The position numbers and the translations under genes were made by a program. Source: a virus. Taken from it: 42,376 nucleotides of DNA. The notes beneath the pieces were generated by a model. The model searched no databases, was not told the DNA's origin, and was given only the letters and a program-made list of their open reading frames with translations. The stretch covers positions 1 to 42,376 of IMG/VR virus record IMGVR_UViG_3300032086_001176; one strand, written 5' to 3'. This document shows positions 25,445 to 31,246 of the stretch, one piece after another. Position 1 is the first letter of the stretch; each line of letters opens with the position of its first letter.

Positions 25445-25620
25445 CGATCAAATGCCTCATAAGATTTTCTCATGCAAGCTTCTTCAAGCCGTGGGCGCTT
25501 CTCATCAATCAAGTGCATACTGCTGACGTTGCAGCAGGCGGTTACCCCGTTTTTTGAGAGGCAAACACGATACATGTCGTCTTCTGGCAAGTGCTCATAC
25601 CAAAAACGCTCTTCAGTCAT
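25441..25620 (-). CDS. Small acidic protein between terminase genes, 59 aa
   Basis: The frame starts MTEERFWYEHLPEDDMYRVC and ends YEAFDR. Its ATG overlaps the small terminase stop (ATGA) and its TGA overlaps the large terminase GTG, so it is coupled to both. Three cysteines in a short span (RVC, ACC) are notable. Not recognised; a packaging accessory role is possible from the place. Confidence 0.7.
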   Translation of the reverse strand: MTEERFWYEHLPEDDMYRVCLSKNGVTACCNVSSMHLIDEKRPRLEEACMRKSYEAFDR

Positions 25621-25940
25621 GAACAGAGTTGAGCCAGCTTGGCTGCGGTGTTAATTGCCCCTAAGGCTATGTGATATTGCCCTGCTGCTCGTGCTTCCAT
25701 CTGAAGCGTTGAACACTGTGACAAAAGGTCAGCAACCATTTGAGGGCGTTGAATGTCCCAATCAGCTTTGATTTGATCGCGTGCGTGCTTGAGGTATTTA
25801 TCACAAGCGGCTTCGCCCACCCCCCAGGTTTCATGGCCAAAGCGGATGCAATCAGATCTACGGCCACCGTTAGCAAGGATACGTGCAAACTCTTGAGCAC
25901 GCATTATGGTTTCAGCTTTTGTGCCGCGTGGTGCAGGCAT
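25617..25940 (-). CDS. terS: Small terminase subunit candidate, 107 aa
   Basis: This is a short helical protein starting MPAPRGTKAETIMRAQEFAR, with a helix-turn-helix-like N-terminal part (RSDCIRFGHETWGVGEAACD) and helices behind, ending just before the large terminase region. Such features fit small terminases, which recognise the packaging site. The start at 25940 overlaps the preceding broken frame by 37 bases; an internal ATG at 25904 is an alternative. Confidence 0.75.
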   Translation of the reverse strand: MPAPRGTKAETIMRAQEFARILANGGRRSDCIRFGHETWGVGEAACDKYLKHARDQIKADWDIQRPQMVADLLSQCSTLQMEARAAGQYHIALGAINTAAKLAQLCS

Positions 25941-26216
25941 TCAAGGAAATTTTTCCGGTTGTTGAGAATATAACAGCCATCAGTGTGTGAAATAAAGTTT
26001 TCGCGGTATCTAGCTTGCAGATTTTGGGTTGTTTGATGGATGTTGCAAACTTCTACGGCTTCCTGGTAGGGCCCAACTGTGAGAAGAACGAAACCAGTCG
26101 ATAGGTTTCGGATTTTGGGTGTGGGCAAATAATTGGTGCAGTCTTTCATGGTGAGCTGCGATGGCTTTAGCGATGTTGTTTTGTTCAGCTTGGCGCAGGC
26201 GTTGTTGTTTGTCCAT
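25904..26216 (-). pseudogene. Candidate frameshifted small gene before small terminase
   Basis: Two overlapping minus-strand frames look like halves of one protein. The first (from 26216) starts MDKQQRLRQAEQNNIAKAIA and is gene-like through NPKPIDWFRSSHS. The second, one base out of register, becomes gene-like at YQEAVEVCNIHQTTQNLQAR and runs to 25904. A single-base deletion near 26075-26085 would give a continuous protein of about 103 aa. It may be a true pseudogene, a +1 frameshift or a sequence error. Confidence 0.45.
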
Positions 26217-26235
26217 GTTGATGATTGATGTTTAA

Positions 26236-26336
26236 TGCCGGGGGATGGATCAGCCGCACCAGACCGCCCTGCTTTTCCCTCAAGGGTGTTTTATGGCTTT
26301 CAGCCCAGATGGGGTTGGGCGTCAGGCTCCCCGGCA
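26236..26336. other. Intergenic region closed by an 8-bp inverted repeat
   Basis: TGCCGGGG (26236-26243) pairs perfectly with CCCCGGCA (26329-26336) around about 85 bases that contain smaller stems. It lies in the longest gap of the accessory region (26217-26342). There is no tRNA T-arm consensus, so it is not a tRNA. A structured non-coding RNA or a protein-binding site is possible. Confidence 0.3.
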
Positions 26337-26342
26337 ATAGCG

Positions 26343-26543
26343 TCAGCCAAAACCTTTCTGCTCTCGTTTTACGCGAGCGCGTTTAAGCTTTTTAACAGCG
26401 TTTTTAATAGCGCCTTTAGTTTTGAAGCTTTTAGGGTCACGCATAGTAGTTTCACCTGCCGCACCAATACTGCAAACATCAGCACCGCTTTTTGAATGCA
26501 GGCAGCCTGCGTTTGGGATATTGTGATTGCTGAGGTTTGCCAT
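26343..26543 (-). CDS. Small hypothetical protein with basic C-terminus, 66 aa
   Basis: The frame starts MANLSNHNIPNAGCLHSKSG, has cysteines at positions 14 and 24 and a Lys/Arg-rich end (KNAVKKLKRARVKREQKGFG). I use the ATG at 26543, two bases from the upstream stop; an in-frame TTG six bases earlier is less likely. Possibly nucleic-acid binding by charge; not recognised. Confidence 0.6.
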   Translation of the reverse strand: MANLSNHNIPNAGCLHSKSGADVCSIGAAGETTMRDPKSFKTKGAIKNAVKKLKRARVKREQKGFG

Positions 26544-26545
26544 GA

Positions 26546-26773
26546 TCAAAAAGGAATCTTTTGAACGGAGATTTGAGAATCGTCAAAGCCGTCAAGGACT
26601 GCATCAGCTAGTAAATCTTGAAGCTGATTGTCATCTAATGCGTCAGCTTCCCAAGTTGGGGTTGTGACGTAATAGGTGAAATAGTTGTCTTCCCAATCAG
26701 AAGCTTCTTCGTAGCGTTGCTGGGCTTCGTAGGTTGCGATTGATTGGTGGTGGTAGGTGATGCCGTCAAACAT
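26546..26773 (-). CDS. Small acidic hypothetical protein, 75 aa
   Basis: From the ATG at 26773 it reads MFDGITYHHQSIATYEAQQR and has an acidic C-terminal half (ALDDNQLQDLLADAVLDGFD). An upstream ATG at 26818 would add 15 residues that look less gene-like. Highly acidic small phage proteins sometimes act as DNA mimics or inhibitors, but nothing specific supports that here. Confidence 0.6.
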   Translation of the reverse strand: MFDGITYHHQSIATYEAQQRYEEASDWEDNYFTYYVTTPTWEADALDDNQLQDLLADAVLDGFDDSQISVQKIPF

Positions 26774-26842
26774 GAGATGGTTGCGATGCGGTCTCCCGCT
26801 TGATTGCCATTGTGGCATACCAAGCGGGATCGTGCAACCAGA

Positions 26843-27019
26843 TCAGACTTCGCCGTAGACAAAAAGCGGTAAGTTGCCGTCATCTCTCATCTTGCTGACA
26901 AGATCACGGCAGAAGTCATTCCAAAGGCCGGTGTAAAGCCCGTTTGTGCGCCCACTGACGGCGTAGAGGTGTTCGATGAGATCAGCGCGTTGCTGGTCAA
27001 GGTCAACAGGTCTTTGCAT
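26843..27019 (-). CDS. Small protein of cyanobacterial type, 58 aa
   Basis: The frame starts MQRPVDLDQQRADLIEHLYA and contains TNGLYTGLWNDFCRDL. Short proteins with an xxRADLIEHLYxxxGRTNGLYTGLW pattern are, to my recollection, found in marine picocyanobacteria and their phages. Its start is 16 bases after a strong terminator, so it probably heads its own transcript. Function unknown. Confidence 0.7.
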   Translation of the reverse strand: MQRPVDLDQQRADLIEHLYAVSGRTNGLYTGLWNDFCRDLVSKMRDDGNLPLFVYGEV

Positions 27020-27034
27020 GTGTCAAAAGTGAAT

Positions 27035-27065
27035 AAAAAACCCTGCGGCCAAGAAACCGCAGGGT
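27035..27065 (-). terminator. Strong intrinsic terminator
   Basis: The 9-bp perfect stem ACCCTGCGG / CCGCAGGGT has an 8-base loop, followed on the minus strand by a six-U run. It closes the transcription unit that carries the 27.1-28.0 kb genes. Confidence 0.92.
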
Positions 27066-27090
27066 GAGCGCCCCGCCCTTTTAAAGCTAG

Positions 27091-27264
27091 TCAGGATCGT
27101 TGTTCAGCGATGAACTCTTCATCTGCTGCAATGAGTTCAGCGGCAAGCTCTTGAAGGCTGCTGCCACGCCCATAGACAACCTGAAGGTCATCCCACATAC
27201 CTTGCCAATCATTGCGACGTGCGTAGTCAGCGATGATCAGACCAAGTGCCAGTGAGTCGTTCAT
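27091..27264 (-). CDS. Small hypothetical protein, 57 aa
   Basis: From the ATG at 27264 it reads MNDSLALGLIIADYARRNDW, with a mixed helical pattern and an acidic end. An upstream start at 27330 would add 22 residues of less gene-like sequence (MTPTLSMPLWPWERS). It is the last gene before the terminator. Not recognised. Confidence 0.6.
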   Translation of the reverse strand: MNDSLALGLIIADYARRNDWQGMWDDLQVVYGRGSSLQELAAELIAADEEFIAEQRS

Positions 27265-27350
27265 GTCTTGTAGTGCGAAGGGTTGGGATCTCTCCCAAGG
27301 CCATAGTGGCATGGATAGGGTTGGTGTCAAGCAACTCAGGCTAGGCAGCC

Positions 27351-27581
27351 TTAGTCATCAGGCCCAACAAGGCTGTCAGGCACAATCGTAATAAATAGCC
27401 CAGTATCACCTTTGAACTGGGGCGACATTACTAGCCAAAAAGCCATATCAAGACGGATGCCGTAGCATCCCATGTTGGGCGTATCAGAAGTATTCCACCA
27501 ATAAACACTTTCTCCGTGAGCTTGAATTAACGCTTCCAAGCGAAGCAATGTTTCATGATCGCGATGAGAAAAACCAGCCAT
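27351..27581 (-). CDS. Small hypothetical protein, 76 aa
   Basis: The protein starts MAGFSHRDHETLLRLEALIQ and contains VYWWNTSDTPNMGCYGIRLD and FWLVMSPQFKGD. It is soluble and compact, with no motif I recognise. It lies 3 bases after the membrane/HTH gene and is likely cotranscribed. Confidence 0.62.
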   Translation of the reverse strand: MAGFSHRDHETLLRLEALIQAHGESVYWWNTSDTPNMGCYGIRLDMAFWLVMSPQFKGDTGLFITIVPDSLVGPDD

Positions 27582-27584
27582 GAA

Positions 27585-27770
27585 TCAATTAACGAGCAAG
27601 CAATAGTTTCTAGCTGTGGTCTTTGAAACGCCTAAACGCTGAGCAATAACGCGGTAGGTGCAGCCTGATTTTCTCATGCGTTTAGCGTGCTGCTGTTTTG
27701 TTGAAGTGACGTAAAGCAGCAAGATGATGGGCAGTGTGATCAGGCAGAGGATGATTGCGATGGTGTGCAT
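27585..27770 (-). CDS. Membrane-anchored helix-turn-helix microprotein, 61 aa
   Basis: Residues 2-21 form one hydrophobic membrane segment (MHTIAIILCLITLPIILLLY). Residues 33-58 form a classic helix-turn-helix (KSGCTYRVIAQRLGVSKTTA) of the resolvase or sigma region 4 kind. With so little linker, DNA binding would have to occur at the membrane. It overlaps the zinc-ribbon gene by 31 bases. The combination is unusual; alternatively the HTH may mediate protein contacts only. Confidence 0.68.
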   Translation of the reverse strand: MHTIAIILCLITLPIILLLYVTSTKQQHAKRMRKSGCTYRVIAQRLGVSKTTARNYCLLVN

Positions 27771-28012
27771 GGTTTGAGTTCAACGGTGATGTTTCTGTTG
27801 TTGGCAAATTTTTTAGGGAACACGATTTGATGCTTATTAGGGTCAATGCTTGTTTCAACGTGCTGCAACGTCCACCAGTTGTGTTCACAGATGTAGCACC
27901 TTCTGTGACGAAGAATTTGATCTTTTTTGGTGTAGGTGGTGTTTTTGATGTAGCTGTCTTTGTGATTGCAGCGCGGGCAAGCAGGGACAGGATAAAGCGT
28001 GCGTGCGCCCAT
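27740..28012 (-). CDS. Zinc-ribbon protein, NrdR-like N-terminus, 90 aa
   Basis: Two cysteine pairs (CPRC at 12-15 and CYIC at 39-42) form a zinc ribbon in which the segment RHRRCYICEHNWWTLQHVET resembles the NrdR start (RRRxCxxCxxRFTTxE). There is no ATP-cone, so it is not a full NrdR. The C-terminal half is basic (PKKFANNRNITVELK). It may bind DNA or act as a small regulator. It is the first gene after the promoter at 28152-28180. Confidence 0.72.
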   Translation of the reverse strand: MGARTLYPVPACPRCNHKDSYIKNTTYTKKDQILRHRRCYICEHNWWTLQHVETSIDPNKHQIVFPKKFANNRNITVELKPCTPSQSSSA

Positions 28013-28104
28013 GTTGATGAGTTGTGAATGTTGTTACCCCTGCGTGATCGCAGCTCTTGCTGGGGCGGTAGGAAGCTGACTGTGCTCTCATCTCACAGCC
28101 GAGG

Positions 28105-28135
28105 GGTCCAATCGCTTTAGCGGGGTAGTGGGACC
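28105..28135 (-). other. Structured leader of the zinc-ribbon transcript
   Basis: Downstream of the promoter, GGTCC and GGACC bracket an inner hairpin (CGCT/AGCG at 28113-28122). The region from the likely start site to the first ATG is about 130 bases with no gene seen, long for this compact genome. Confidence 0.35.
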
Positions 28136-28151
28136 ATGCCCCCGTGCAACC

Positions 28152-28180
28152 ACTATGGCGAAACCGTGGCTGCGTGTCAA
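28152..28180 (-). promoter_or_regulatory. Sigma70-type promoter on minus strand
   Basis: A perfect -35 box TTGACA (28180-28175) is followed after exactly 17 bases by CATAGT (28157-28152), a 4/6 match to TATAAT. It lies immediately downstream of a terminator, so it starts a new unit reading the zinc-ribbon gene and its neighbours. Confidence 0.6.
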
Positions 28181-28181
28181 G

Positions 28182-28206
28182 AAAAAAAGGAGGGCCTTAG
28201 CCCTCC
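28182..28206 (-). terminator. Intrinsic terminator after the 44-aa helical gene
   Basis: The stem GGAGGGC / GCCCTCC has a short loop, followed on the minus strand by a seven-U run. It overlaps the end of the 44-aa gene and abuts a promoter. Confidence 0.9.
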
Positions 28207-28331
28207 ATTTCACGCAACCGCTGCAGTAGCGATTGCATCCGTTTGGTGCGCTGCAACTGACGCTGTAGGCGTTCAGTGCTGCGCTGCTCCTGCTGCTTGA
28301 TCAGAGCAGTGAGCTGATCAGTGATCTGCAT
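28197..28331 (-). CDS. Small Gln/Arg-rich helical protein, 44 aa
   Basis: The frame starts MQITDQLTALIKQQEQRSTE and continues as one long amphipathic helix with heptad spacing to LLQRLREMEG. It probably forms a coiled coil. Its stop lies within the terminator stem. Not recognised. Confidence 0.62.
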   Translation of the reverse strand: MQITDQLTALIKQQEQRSTERLQRQLQRTKRMQSLLQRLREMEG

Positions 28332-28385
28332 GAATCAGTTGTCAAGGAACGTGCCGTCTCCGGCCCACTGATTATGGCATACCAG

Positions 28386-28652
28386 TTAGCGTCCTGCAAG
28401 TGATCTGATTACTGCGCTGACAATGCCTGCCATGGCTACACGGGGAATCCCGCTGTAGGACCGTGCAGCAGCCTCTAGGGCATCGGCGTAAACAGTGGGG
28501 CCTGACGGCAGGTTGCCTGCTTTGTTGCTGAAGGCAAGTTCCTTCAGAACAACGGCTTTGGGTTTGTTTTCAATTGCAGCAGTGTCGTTGACTATTTTCC
28601 ACTGCTGGTCAGACAGAGCAATTTCAAGCCGCTTGCGGTCGCGTTTTGCCAT
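28386..28652 (-). CDS. Hypothetical protein, possible regulator, 88 aa
   Basis: The protein starts MAKRDRKRLEIALSDQQWKI. The N-terminal segment (LEIALSDQQWKIVNDTAAIE, KPKAVVLKELAF) has the strand-helix-helix order of ribbon-helix-helix proteins, but the fold is not certain. It lies 3 bases after the 52-aa RHH gene, suggesting a shared transcript. I use the ATG at 28652. Confidence 0.6.
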   Translation of the reverse strand: MAKRDRKRLEIALSDQQWKIVNDTAAIENKPKAVVLKELAFSNKAGNLPSGPTVYADALEAAARSYSGIPRVAMAGIVSAVIRSLAGR

Positions 28653-28655
28653 CAA

Positions 28656-28814
28656 TTATGACTTTTGAATTTTGAGATAATAAGCCAAAGCGCGTTCAAT
28701 GTAGTGAGAGCGCGGCATGTTTTCAGCGGCAGAGGCTTTGTCTACCGCTTCAAACAGCTCAACAGCTAAATATACCGTCATGTCGCGTGTGGGTGATTTG
28801 CGTAGACGTGGCAT
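28656..28814 (-). CDS. Ribbon-helix-helix DNA-binding protein, 52 aa
   Basis: The sequence DMTVYLAVELFEAVDKASAA followed by NMPRSHYIERALAYYL is a clear Arc/MetJ/CopG-type strand-helix-helix pattern. Such dimers repress promoters. Its ATG overlaps the stop of the 88-aa gene upstream (TGATG). Target sites were not identified; no toxin partner is evident, so it is more likely a transcription regulator than an antitoxin. Confidence 0.78.
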   Translation of the reverse strand: MPRLRKSPTRDMTVYLAVELFEAVDKASAAENMPRSHYIERALAYYLKIQKS

Positions 28815-29080
28815 CAGAAATCAAATTCAGAGTCAGTTGTAGGCGCAAAATCGCGTGGGGATGGTGCAGCTTCAACACGCGCAACAATTTCTTGATTGCG
28901 GAGCAGGTTGCTATGGGGCTTGAGAGTCATCTGACGCAGTTCAACGATGGTATGCCTGCTGACTTCAGCCTGCAAGCGGCAGTAACCATCTGATGGGTGA
29001 TCAAGGTGTTCCAGGGTCCACCAGCCGTTGTCAATGCCGCGCTGCAGAAGCTTGCGGACGGTGTGAGGGGTGAAAAGCAT
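28814..29080 (-). CDS. Hypothetical protein, 88 aa
   Basis: The sequence starts MLFTPHTVRKLLQRGIDNGW and contains WTLEHLDHPSDGYCRLQAEV. The tight coupling (1-base overlaps on both sides) and compositional quality argue for a real gene. I do not recognise the family. It is transcribed after the initiator and its 129-aa neighbour. Confidence 0.65.
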   Translation of the reverse strand: MLFTPHTVRKLLQRGIDNGWWTLEHLDHPSDGYCRLQAEVSRHTIVELRQMTLKPHSNLLRNQEIVARVEAAPSPRDFAPTTDSEFDF

Positions 29081-29469
29081 TAGAACAAGCCTTCAAGCGC
29101 AGGGTTGCTGACGGGTGGTAGCTGTTGCATTTGAACAGGCGGCAAGGTCACTTCAGCGTGGAAGCGATCACCGTTGAGCATCCTGCTGCTTAGGTCTTGC
29201 TTCAACCCCCAGTCAAAGGCGGGGCGGTTGTCGCGCAAGCGGTAGAGGTAAGACAGCAGCAGCTGATCCAAAGGCAGATCCTTGTTGGGTGATGGGTCCA
29301 TGCGGTATTGAGAGCAGGCGTAGACAAACATTTCGTCAGTAACGGTGCGTTTGATCGCGGTTGGAATGGTCATGTAGATGAACGCGATCTCATCGTCAGT
29401 GAGCTTTTTGGCGTAGGGGGTGACGTGGGTAAGAGCACGCAGCCCTAGGCGGAAGGTTTCAGGTTTCAT
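29080..29469 (-). CDS. Hypothetical protein downstream of the replication initiator, 129 aa
   Basis: The protein starts MKPETFRLGLRALTHVTPYA and contains TDEMFVYACSQYRMDPSP and LPLDQLLLSYLYRLRDNRP. The ATG overlaps the initiator stop (TGATG). In lambda-like phages the gene after the initiator often encodes a helicase loader of similar size, so that role is a reasonable guess. No P-loop is present; it would be a P or gp39-like adaptor, not a DnaC-type ATPase. Confidence 0.65.
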   Translation of the reverse strand: MKPETFRLGLRALTHVTPYAKKLTDDEIAFIYMTIPTAIKRTVTDEMFVYACSQYRMDPSPNKDLPLDQLLLSYLYRLRDNRPAFDWGLKQDLSSRMLNGDRFHAEVTLPPVQMQQLPPVSNPALEGLF

Positions 29470-30239
29470 CAAAAGAGGTCAACGTTTTCAAGGGCAGCCC
29501 ACATCTCAGGGGTCCATTTGCGCTCAGTGCCCTGTAAGGCGCTGTGAGGGGCCTGTGGGCGTGGTTCAAAGACATCACCCCACCCAGCGGCGATAGCGCG
29601 TTCTAGGGCCTCCTGACGGTGCTCAGGGGTCCATTGCTTGAGCTTGTTGCAGATGCGGTTGAACACCCGTTCAGAGCGCGTGCCCTTCTTACACCCCCAG
29701 AACTCAGCAAGCAACTCAGCGCAACCCACAAGGTCATCAGGCACCGCATGAGACGGCAGACGCTTGGTTGTGAACTGATCTTTTTTCTGACCTTCCCCCC
29801 TAATAGGGGTTTTAGTTACTGGGTTCTTGTTCTTGGGTTCTTGTTCGTAGGTCGTTTTCGACCTAGGTACCCAGGTCGTTTTCGACCTAGGTGTTAGGTC
29901 GTTTTTGACCTGGGTCGTTTTTGACCTGGGTCGTTTTCGACCTAGGTCATTCTCAGGCTGAGGTTCCGTTAAGACGCGATAGACCGTGGTTTTCCCAGGT
30001 CTGGGCTTCCCAATCAACCAGCCGTTCTCCTTGAGCCACTGCAAGGAACGTTGAACAACTTTGCGGCTTACTCCGGTTTCTCGATGGATTGTCTCAAGAC
30101 TTGTCCAGCAGCCTTCAGCACTGCCAAACCCATGCCTATGAACAACGGCATAAACAGCCCAAGTAGCTGGGTTCTGCAAAGCACTCATTAGTGCGTAGGG
30201 CACGATTGCGAACCCTGAAGCGGTGACCTTGTGAGGCAT
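29469..30239 (-). CDS. Replication initiator-like winged-helix protein, 256 aa
   Basis: Residues about 15-90 form a winged helix (WTSLETIHRETGVSRKVVQR, WLKENGWLIGKPRPGKTTVY) as in phage O-type/DnaD-like initiators. The middle (about 95-135) is a basic linker with repeated RSKTT units encoded by the iteron array. The C-terminal part (LLAEFWGCKKGTRSERVFNR, WTPEHRQEALERAIAAGWGD) resembles C-terminal domains of phage replication proteins. It likely binds its own iterons and recruits the host helicase. Start ATG at 30239. Confidence 0.75.
   Translation of the reverse strand: MPHKVTASGFAIVPYALMSALQNPATWAVYAVVHRHGFGSAEGCWTSLETIHRETGVSRKVVQRSLQWLKENGWLIGKPRPGKTTVYRVLTEPQPENDLGRKRPRSKTTQVKNDLTPRSKTTWVPRSKTTYEQEPKNKNPVTKTPIRGEGQKKDQFTTKRLPSHAVPDDLVGCAELLAEFWGCKKGTRSERVFNRICNKLKQWTPEHRQEALERAIAAGWGDVFEPRPQAPHSALQGTERKWTPEMWAALENVDLF
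29848..29946. repeat. Five palindromic iterons inside the initiator gene (candidate origin)
   Basis: Five copies of a palindromic unit based on AGGTCGTTTTCGACCT begin (at the GGTC) near 29850, 29874, 29897, 29913 and 29929, spaced 24, 23, 16 and 16 bases. Arms of the first copy (TAGGTCG/CGACCTA) are perfect. T-rich direct repeats (GGGTTCTTGTTC) at about 29820-29846 adjoin them. In-gene iterons next to an AT-richer stretch are the layout of the lambda origin in gene O. Confidence 0.75.
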
Positions 30240-30250
30240 TGTTCTTCGCC

Positions 30251-30424
30251 TCAGGCTTCAACGCCACGCACGTTAAGGATTTCAGGGTGCTGCCCTAGTG
30301 CGTACTGCAGCAGGTAATTGACCCAAGCGGTGCGGCTCATGCCAATGGGCCTGCGTTTGTCAAGAGCTGCAACGATTCTTTCGTCAATCAGCACTTTGGT
30401 GGACTCAAGCACCTGTTCGGGCAT
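30251..30424 (-). CDS. Ribbon-helix-helix-like repressor candidate, 57 aa
   Basis: From the ATG at 30424 it reads MPEQVLESTKVLIDERIVAA, then PIGMSRTAWVNYLLQYALG: a strand followed by two helices, as in RHH DNA-binding proteins. It is the first leftward gene and faces the nuclease gene across a 71-base divergent region with an inverted repeat, a good place for a switch repressor. Longer upstream starts would read through the divergent control region and are unlikely. Confidence 0.65.
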   Translation of the reverse strand: MPEQVLESTKVLIDERIVAALDKRRPIGMSRTAWVNYLLQYALGQHPEILNVRGVEA

Positions 30425-30431
30425 GTTTAGG

Positions 30432-30479
30432 GGTTGCCTTGCAGCCAGAGTGTGCCCATAGTGGCCCTGTATTGCAACC
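30432..30479. promoter_or_regulatory. Divergent early control region with inverted repeat and candidate promoter
   Basis: GGTTGC (30432-30437) and GCAACC (30474-30479) form an inverted repeat in the gap between the divergent RHH and nuclease genes. A possible rightward promoter is TTGCCT (30434-30439), a 17-base spacer and CATAGT (30457-30462); CATAGT is also the -10 of the promoter at 28152. No good leftward promoter was seen. Confidence 0.4.
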
Positions 30480-30495
30480 AAGCTGAACGAATCCC

Positions 30496-31119
30496 ATGCG
30501 ACCCATTGATGGACTTGAGTTTTATGAGCAATGGCATCGCTATCGGTTGCATGGTGATTGGTTGAATCATTCCGTGACTCAGGTATTGAGTCATGACATG
30601 CCACCTGAAAAAATGGCGATGATCATGCGGTATAAAGACGGTCCTGATGGATGGGCAGCGCGTGGCAATGCCTGCCATAAAGCACTTGAAACCCACTTAA
30701 AGGGTCAGGGGATTATTTTTGACAACAAGTGGGCACCATGGATTGATCCGTTACTTGATTGCCCGCTGTTTCAAGGTGCTGAGGTTATTGCGCTTGAGTA
30801 TCGATTGTGCGATGCAAAGAAATCTTTAGGTGGGTCATTTGACTTTCTGCTTCGGCTTCCAGGCGGCACGGTTGTACTTGGTGATTTAAAGACTGTCAGC
30901 CAAAAACCTGCGGTCAAACGCCGTGAACCTGCGACAAAACAGCTTGGCGCGTATGTCGCAATGCTTAACGATCACCACCCACTGCTGCCGATTGATCAGT
31001 GCATAACGGTTGTCAGCGGACCTGAAGAATGCAAAGTCTTAACTCAAGACCCAGATGAATGTTTGGGACAGTGGGTTGATGCGTGGGATCTCTTTTCAAT
31101 GACTCTTGAAGACTGGTGA
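30496..31119 (+). CDS. PD-(D/E)XK nuclease, RecB/Cas4-like, 207 aa
   Basis: The catalytic pattern is visible: GNACHKALE (His61, Glu65), EYRL (Glu101), GGSFDFLLRL (Asp116), GDLKT (Asp130, Lys132) and KQLGAYVAML (Gln149). This order is that of RecB-type exonucleases used in phage recombination. It is the first gene of the rightward early operon, which also carries an annealing protein candidate and RusA, so it likely makes 3' single-stranded ends for annealing. Confidence 0.82.
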   Translation: MRPIDGLEFYEQWHRYRLHGDWLNHSVTQVLSHDMPPEKMAMIMRYKDGPDGWAARGNACHKALETHLKGQGIIFDNKWAPWIDPLLDCPLFQGAEVIALEYRLCDAKKSLGGSFDFLLRLPGGTVVLGDLKTVSQKPAVKRREPATKQLGAYVAMLNDHHPLLPIDQCITVVSGPEECKVLTQDPDECLGQWVDAWDLFSMTLEDW

Positions 31120-31171
31120 AGATGTGCTATCTTTTGACGGATACTTTCAAAAAGTGTCGATCGTCTGTTGC

Positions 31172-31220
31172 TGGGAGCCAGCAGTGAGGGGTGTCAGCGC
31201 GTGAGCGGCCTCAGCTCCCA
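31172..31220 (+). other. Nested hairpin in the gap after the nuclease gene
   Basis: TGGGAGC (31172-31178) pairs with GCTCCCA (31214-31220), and GAGG with CCTC inside it. The region 31120-31246 has no good gene. There is no U tract, so it is not a terminator. A structured leader or small RNA is possible. Confidence 0.3.
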
Positions 31221-31246
31221 ATCATTGCCATGAACTGAGCAGAGCG

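Noticed and set aside
26236-26336. tRNA gene
   Set aside because: An acceptor-like stem is present, but there is no T-arm consensus and no credible anticodon arm; the length is also wrong. No tRNA was seen elsewhere in the window.
27020-27028. Second promoter from TTGACA right after the 27.05-kb terminator
   Set aside because: The box is directly before the ATG of the 58-aa gene and no -10 follows at a usable distance, so it cannot serve that gene.
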